This document shows, piece by piece, positions 61,126-64,000 of a stretch of DNA of 64,000 bases. The stretch is from Variovorax fucosicus (GTDB taxonomy: Bacteria; Pseudomonadota; Gammaproteobacteria; Burkholderiales; Burkholderiaceae_C), in assembly GCF_030316825.1 (NCBI RefSeq), contig NZ_JASZYU010000001.1, positions 1,922,001 through 1,986,000 of the forward strand, written 5' to 3'. The translations under genes were made by a program, and so were the position numbers. Within the stretch, counting starts at the first letter, position 1. Each line of letters begins with the position of its first letter. A model generated the notes under the pieces. That model saw nothing but the letters and a program-made list of their open reading frames with translations. It ran no database searches and had not been told where the DNA came from.

Positions 61126-62229
61126 ATGCCCACTCTTTTCGACCCCGTGCAGGCCGGCGACTTGCAGCTCGCCAACCGCGTCGTGATGGCGCCGCTCACG
61201 CGCAACCGCTCGCCCGACGCGATCCCGCGCGACATCGCCATCACCTACTACGCGCAACGTGCCAGCGCCGGCCTGCTCATCACCGAGGCCACCGCCATCA
61301 GCCACCAGGGCCAGGGCTACGCGGACGTGCCCGGCCTCTACGGCACCGAGCAGCTCGACGCGTGGAAGCGGGTCACCGATGCCGTGCATGCCAAGGGCGG
61401 CAAGATCGTGGTGCAGCTCTGGCACGTGGGCCGCGTCTCGCACACCGAACTGCAGCCCGATGGCGGCAAGCCGGTCGCACCATCGGCCATCACGGCCAAG
61501 ACCAAGACCGTGCTGATCAAGGACGGCGTGCCGACCTTCGTCGAGACCTCCGAGCCGCGCGCGCTCAAGGCCGAAGAGCTGCCCGGCATCGTCCACAGCT
61601 ACGCTGCGGCGGCACGCAACGCGGTCGAAACCGCGGGCTTCGACGGCGTCGAAGTGCACGGCGCCAATGGCTACCTGCTCGACCAGTTCCTGAAGACCGG
61701 CAGCAACCGGCGCACCGACGATTACGGCGGCAGCATCGAAAACCGTGCCCGCCTGCTGCTCGAGGTGACGCGCGCCGTGGTCGACGCCATCGGCGGCGGC
61801 AAGACCGGCATCCGCCTGTCGCCGGTGACTCCGGCCAACGACGCGCACGACGAAAATCCGCAGCCACTGTTCGACCACGTGGTGAAGCAGCTCGCCACGA
61901 TGAACCTGGCCTACATCCACATCATCGAAGGCGCCACCGGCGGCCCGCGGGAGATCGACGACCGCCCGTTCGACTACGACGCCCTGAAGGCGGCCTACCG
62001 CACCGCCGGCGGCAGGGGCGCCTGGATGGTGAACAACGGCTACGACAAGCCGCTGGCCGAAACCGCCGTGAAAGAAGGCGACGACCTGGTCGCGTTCGGC
62101 AAGCCCTTCATCGCCAACCCCGACCTGGTGCGCCGCCTGCGCGAGAACGCGCCGCTGAATGAGGTGGACAAGGCGACGATGTATGGCGGTGGCGAGAAGG
62201 GCTACACCGACTACCCGGCGCTGGCCTGA
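61126..62229 (+). CDS. nemA: Old Yellow Enzyme-family alkene reductase (NemA-like)
   Basis: A 367-residue FMN-dependent ene-reductase. It starts PTLFDPVQAGDLQLANRVVMAPLTRNRS, carries VQLWHVGRVSHTELQPDGG in part and VEVHGANGYLLDQFLKTGSN, which includes the substrate/FMN-binding residues. The C-terminal part is typical of NemA/OYE. It reduces activated C=C bonds (N-ethylmaleimide, nitrate esters, enones). It follows gstA by 108 bp; both fit electrophile detoxification. Confidence 0.93.
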   Translation: MPTLFDPVQAGDLQLANRVVMAPLTRNRSPDAIPRDIAITYYAQRASAGLLITEATAISHQGQGYADVPGLYGTEQLDAWKRVTDAVHAKGGKIVVQLWHVGRVSHTELQPDGGKPVAPSAITAKTKTVLIKDGVPTFVETSEPRALKAEELPGIVHSYAAAARNAVETAGFDGVEVHGANGYLLDQFLKTGSNRRTDDYGGSIENRARLLLEVTRAVVDAIGGGKTGIRLSPVTPANDAHDENPQPLFDHVVKQLATMNLAYIHIIEGATGGPREIDDRPFDYDALKAAYRTAGGRGAWMVNNGYDKPLAETAVKEGDDLVAFGKPFIANPDLVRRLRENAPLNEVDKATMYGGGEKGYTDYPALA

Positions 62230-62239
62230 CAGCGACTGC

Positions 62240-62377
62240 GTGACCGCCGACAACGCTGCGCTGCTGACCTGGTCGTCGTCCATCGAGACGCTCGACTGGG
62301 ACGAGCTCGCTGCGCTGTACCGCGCAGCGCCACTTGGCGCGCAGGCGTTTGAACGCGGCTATCTGGCCGACAGCTGA
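62240..62377 (+). pseudogene. Truncated GNAT acetyltransferase fragment
   Basis: The frame beginning at a GTG (62240) encodes about 45 residues (VTADNAALLTWSSSIETLDW, then ELAALYRAAPLG). The latter matches the N-terminus of a GNAT acetyltransferase family, which normally continues for about 100 more residues. Here it runs into an unrelated tail and stop at 62377. It looks like the remnant of a larger gene. Confidence 0.6.
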
Positions 62378-62437
62378 GCGCATCGCAGGTCATTCAGCAT
62401 CACAATCACATGCATCTGCAGCTTCGGGCCCAGGCGC

Positions 62438-62908
62438 ATGACCACAGCATCCGTTCCCACGCTCTACGACTGGCTCGGCGGCCTCGGCGCGCTGAATCGC
62501 CTCACGACGCGGTTCTACGAGCGCGTGCGGGACAACGCGCTGCTCGCGCCGATCTTTGCCCACATGGATGGCGCGCACCCGCAACACGTGGCGGCGTTTC
62601 TGGCTGAGGTTCTGGGCGGCCCGGCCGATTACTCGGCGCAGCACGGCGGGCATCCGCACATGATCCGGCAGCACCTGAACCGGCACCTCGATCAGGCGCA
62701 GCGACGCGAATGGGTCGCGCTGCTGCTCGACACCGCCGACGAACTGCAACTGCCGGACGATCCGGAGTTCCGCTCGGCACTGGTCGGATACCTGGAGTGG
62801 GGCTCTCGGCTGGCCGTGCTCAACTCCCAGCCCGGCGCCACGGCCGACGCCGACGCACCGATGCCGAAGTGGGGCTGGGGCGAGGTCAAGGGCCCATACC
62901 AGCCATGA
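62438..62908 (+). CDS. Truncated haemoglobin, group II
   Basis: A 156-residue globin. It starts PTLYDWLGGLGALNRLTTRFYERV (quoted in part). The heme proximal His is in MIRQHL (His79), and the C-terminus ends PMPKWGWGEV, the group II tail. It binds oxygen or NO and may act in NO detoxification or oxygen sensing. It is immediately before the DUF2007 gene (10 bp). Confidence 0.93.
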   Translation: MTTASVPTLYDWLGGLGALNRLTTRFYERVRDNALLAPIFAHMDGAHPQHVAAFLAEVLGGPADYSAQHGGHPHMIRQHLNRHLDQAQRREWVALLLDTADELQLPDDPEFRSALVGYLEWGSRLAVLNSQPGATADADAPMPKWGWGEVKGPYQP

Positions 62909-62918
62909 GCCGAACGTC

Positions 62919-63200
62919 ATGATCCGCCGCTCCGACGACTACGCCGGCGACATGATCACGGTCGCGCGCGACCTCACGCCCACGGACGCCCACATGCTCT
63001 GCGCCTGCCTGGCCGCAGCCGGCGTGCCCGCCACCGTGGCCGACGCCAACCTCGTGCAGGCCAACGCGTTGTGGAGCGTGGCCGTCGGGGGTGCCAAGTT
63101 GCGCGTGGCGGCGGCGCATGTGGACGAAGCGAAGCAGGTGATCGCGGCCTTCGAGCGCGGAGAGTTCGCGCTCGACGACGACTTCGATCCGGCCGCATGA
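62919..63200 (+). CDS. DUF2007-type putative signal-transducing protein
   Basis: A 93-residue protein. The core ITVARDLTPTDAHMLCACLAAAGVPATVADANLVQ and VAVGGAKLRVAAAHVDEAKQVIAAFERG show the DUF2007 ferredoxin-like pattern (quoted in part). A second ATG at 62952 begins closer to the conserved fold, so the true start is not fixed; neither has a clear ribosome site. It overlaps the GNAT start by four bases. Confidence 0.8.
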   Translation: MIRRSDDYAGDMITVARDLTPTDAHMLCACLAAAGVPATVADANLVQANALWSVAVGGAKLRVAAAHVDEAKQVIAAFERGEFALDDDFDPAA

Positions 63201-63664
63201 AACCCACGCCGGCCATCCGCCTGGCCGGGCCCGCCGATGCGCAGGCCCTTGCCGCGTGCGTGGGTGCTGCGTTCAGCCACTACATCGAGCGCATGGGCGG
63301 CCAGGTGCCGGGCCCGATGCGCGCGGACTTCGCGGCGCTGATCGAGGCGGCACGCGCCTGGGTCGCGCAGGACGGCGAATGCATCGTCGGCGCGCTGGTG
63401 CTGGAGCCCGGCTACAAGGACGGCTTCTATGTCGACACGGTGGCGGTTCTGCCGTCGCACCAGGGCACCGGGCTCGGCCGCGCATTGCTGCAGTTCGCCG
63501 AAGACGAGGCACGCCGCTGTGGTCGCAGCAGCATCTGCCTTGCGACCAACGCGAAGATGACCGAGAACCAGCGCTTTTACCCACACATCGGCTACGTAGA
63601 GACTGGTCGCCGCACCGAAGACGGCTACGACCGCGTGTTCTATCGCAAGTCGCTGGCGCTATGA
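63197..63664 (+). CDS. GNAT-family N-acetyltransferase
   Basis: A 155-residue acetyltransferase starting at the ATG that overlaps the DUF2007 stop. The acetyl-CoA motif is VDTVAVLPSHQGTGLGRALLQF, followed by the C-terminal ATNAKMTENQRFYPHIGYVETGRRTEDG in part. The substrate is unknown. It ends six bases into the convergent kinase gene. Confidence 0.9.
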   Translation: MKPTPAIRLAGPADAQALAACVGAAFSHYIERMGGQVPGPMRADFAALIEAARAWVAQDGECIVGALVLEPGYKDGFYVDTVAVLPSHQGTGLGRALLQFAEDEARRCGRSSICLATNAKMTENQRFYPHIGYVETGRRTEDGYDRVFYRKSLAL

Positions 63665-64000
63665 CGCGCCGGGGCCGCCCGGCTGGCCGAACGCCACGCT
63701 GGCCCGCAGGCCGCCGGTCACCGCATCGTTCTGCAGCGTGAAGCCTGCGCCGAGCAACTGCGCATAGCGCGCCATGATCGACAGGCCCAGCCCGGCACCC
63801 TTTCCGAGCTGGAGCCCGGCGGGGCCCTGGGCCCAGCGTTGCAGCAGATCGCGCTGCGCCTCGGGTGGAATGCCGGGACCGTCGTCGATCACGCTCAGCA
63901 CGGTGCCGGCCAGCTCGACCGTGATGGTGCGGCCGCCATAGCGAAAGGCGTTGTCGATCAGGTTGTCGAGGATGCCTTCGATCAGCGCCACGTTGGCCTG
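63659..64000 (-). CDS. Sensor histidine kinase, C-terminal part (partial)
   Basis: Only the C-terminal part lies in the window; the gene continues past its end. The N-box is LDNLIDNAFRYGG, the G1 motif DDGPGIPPEA, and G2 GAGLGLSIMARYAQLLG. These define the HATPase domain. Its regulator and sensor parts are outside the window. The stop overlaps the convergent GNAT by six bases. Confidence 0.92.
   Translation of the reverse strand, partial: QANVALIEGILDNLIDNAFRYGGRTITVELAGTVLSVIDDGPGIPPEAQRDLLQRWAQGPAGLQLGKGAGLGLSIMARYAQLLGAGFTLQNDAVTGGLRASVAFGQPGGPGAS

Overview
The window looks like a chromosomal segment of a GC-rich betaproteobacterium of the Comamonadaceae, most likely Variovorax or a close relative. 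I infer this from the uniformly GC-rich coding sequence, the Bug/TctC-type binding protein, the many CoA-linked catabolic genes, the phasin, and a mnmG-rsmG-lysE-parA-hydrolase-parB block carrying two ParB-type parS sites. That block usually lies close to the replication origin, but no dnaA or oriC is visible here. I found no rRNA, tRNA or CRISPR array, and no intact transposase or integrase.

Layout. 1-12.4 kb: an AMACR-like CaiB-family enzyme with a LysR regulator, then a LacI-type regulator facing a seven-gene catabolic operon (intradiol dioxygenase, SDR, beta-keto acid cleavage enzyme, MDR reductase, cupin, Bug binding protein, amidohydrolase), then a convergent trehalase gene with a damaged 5' end. 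12.4-20.9 kb: glutaryl-CoA dehydrogenase with a class III CoA-transferase and a divergent LysR regulator, a DapB-like enzyme without the catalytic histidines, several small proteins, and acetoacetyl-CoA synthetase. 20.9-27.2 kb: a TetR-headed operon for an SsuABC-like transporter, a metal-dependent cyclase and a canonical fumarylacetoacetase. 27.2-30.7 kb: a small accessory islet (two GNATs and a MocR regulator) between non-coding flanks. 30.7-39 kb: an alpha/beta-hydrolase-LuxR fusion divergent from a diiron protein, an AsmA-like protein, a thioesterase, a uracil/xanthine-type permease, and a wax-ester synthase/DGAT with a lysine-rich tail plus an esterase. 39-45.4 kb: minCDE, then phasin, hydrolase and acyl-CoA ligase, and an RcnB-like repeat protein. 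45.5-53 kb: a large membrane-anchored STAND-like ATPase, a GltI-type binding protein, a D-amino-acid-dehydrogenase-like enzyme, a cobalamin adenosyltransferase, an FAD-linked 2-hydroxyacid dehydrogenase and a CsgG-type lipoprotein. 53-59 kb: parB, hydrolase, parA, lysE, rsmG, mnmG. 59-64 kb: transglutaminase, DUF1328, GST, OYE reductase, a GNAT fragment, truncated haemoglobin, DUF2007, a GNAT and the end of a sensor kinase.

The clearest unexplained signal is a 96-97 bp dispersed element (9003, 23382 and 52042). It has two hairpins, one of which shows a compensatory base-pair change between copies. Each copy lies at the stop codon of an upstream gene in the same orientation. In two copies it is translated in the same frame as the N-terminus of the next gene. 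Other notable items are a perfect 36-bp palindrome at the start of the trehalase gene, a 206-bp inverted repeat inside the dioxygenase operon, a recurring 17-bp GCTAT-N7-ATAGC palindrome, and two candidate unstudied catabolic operons.
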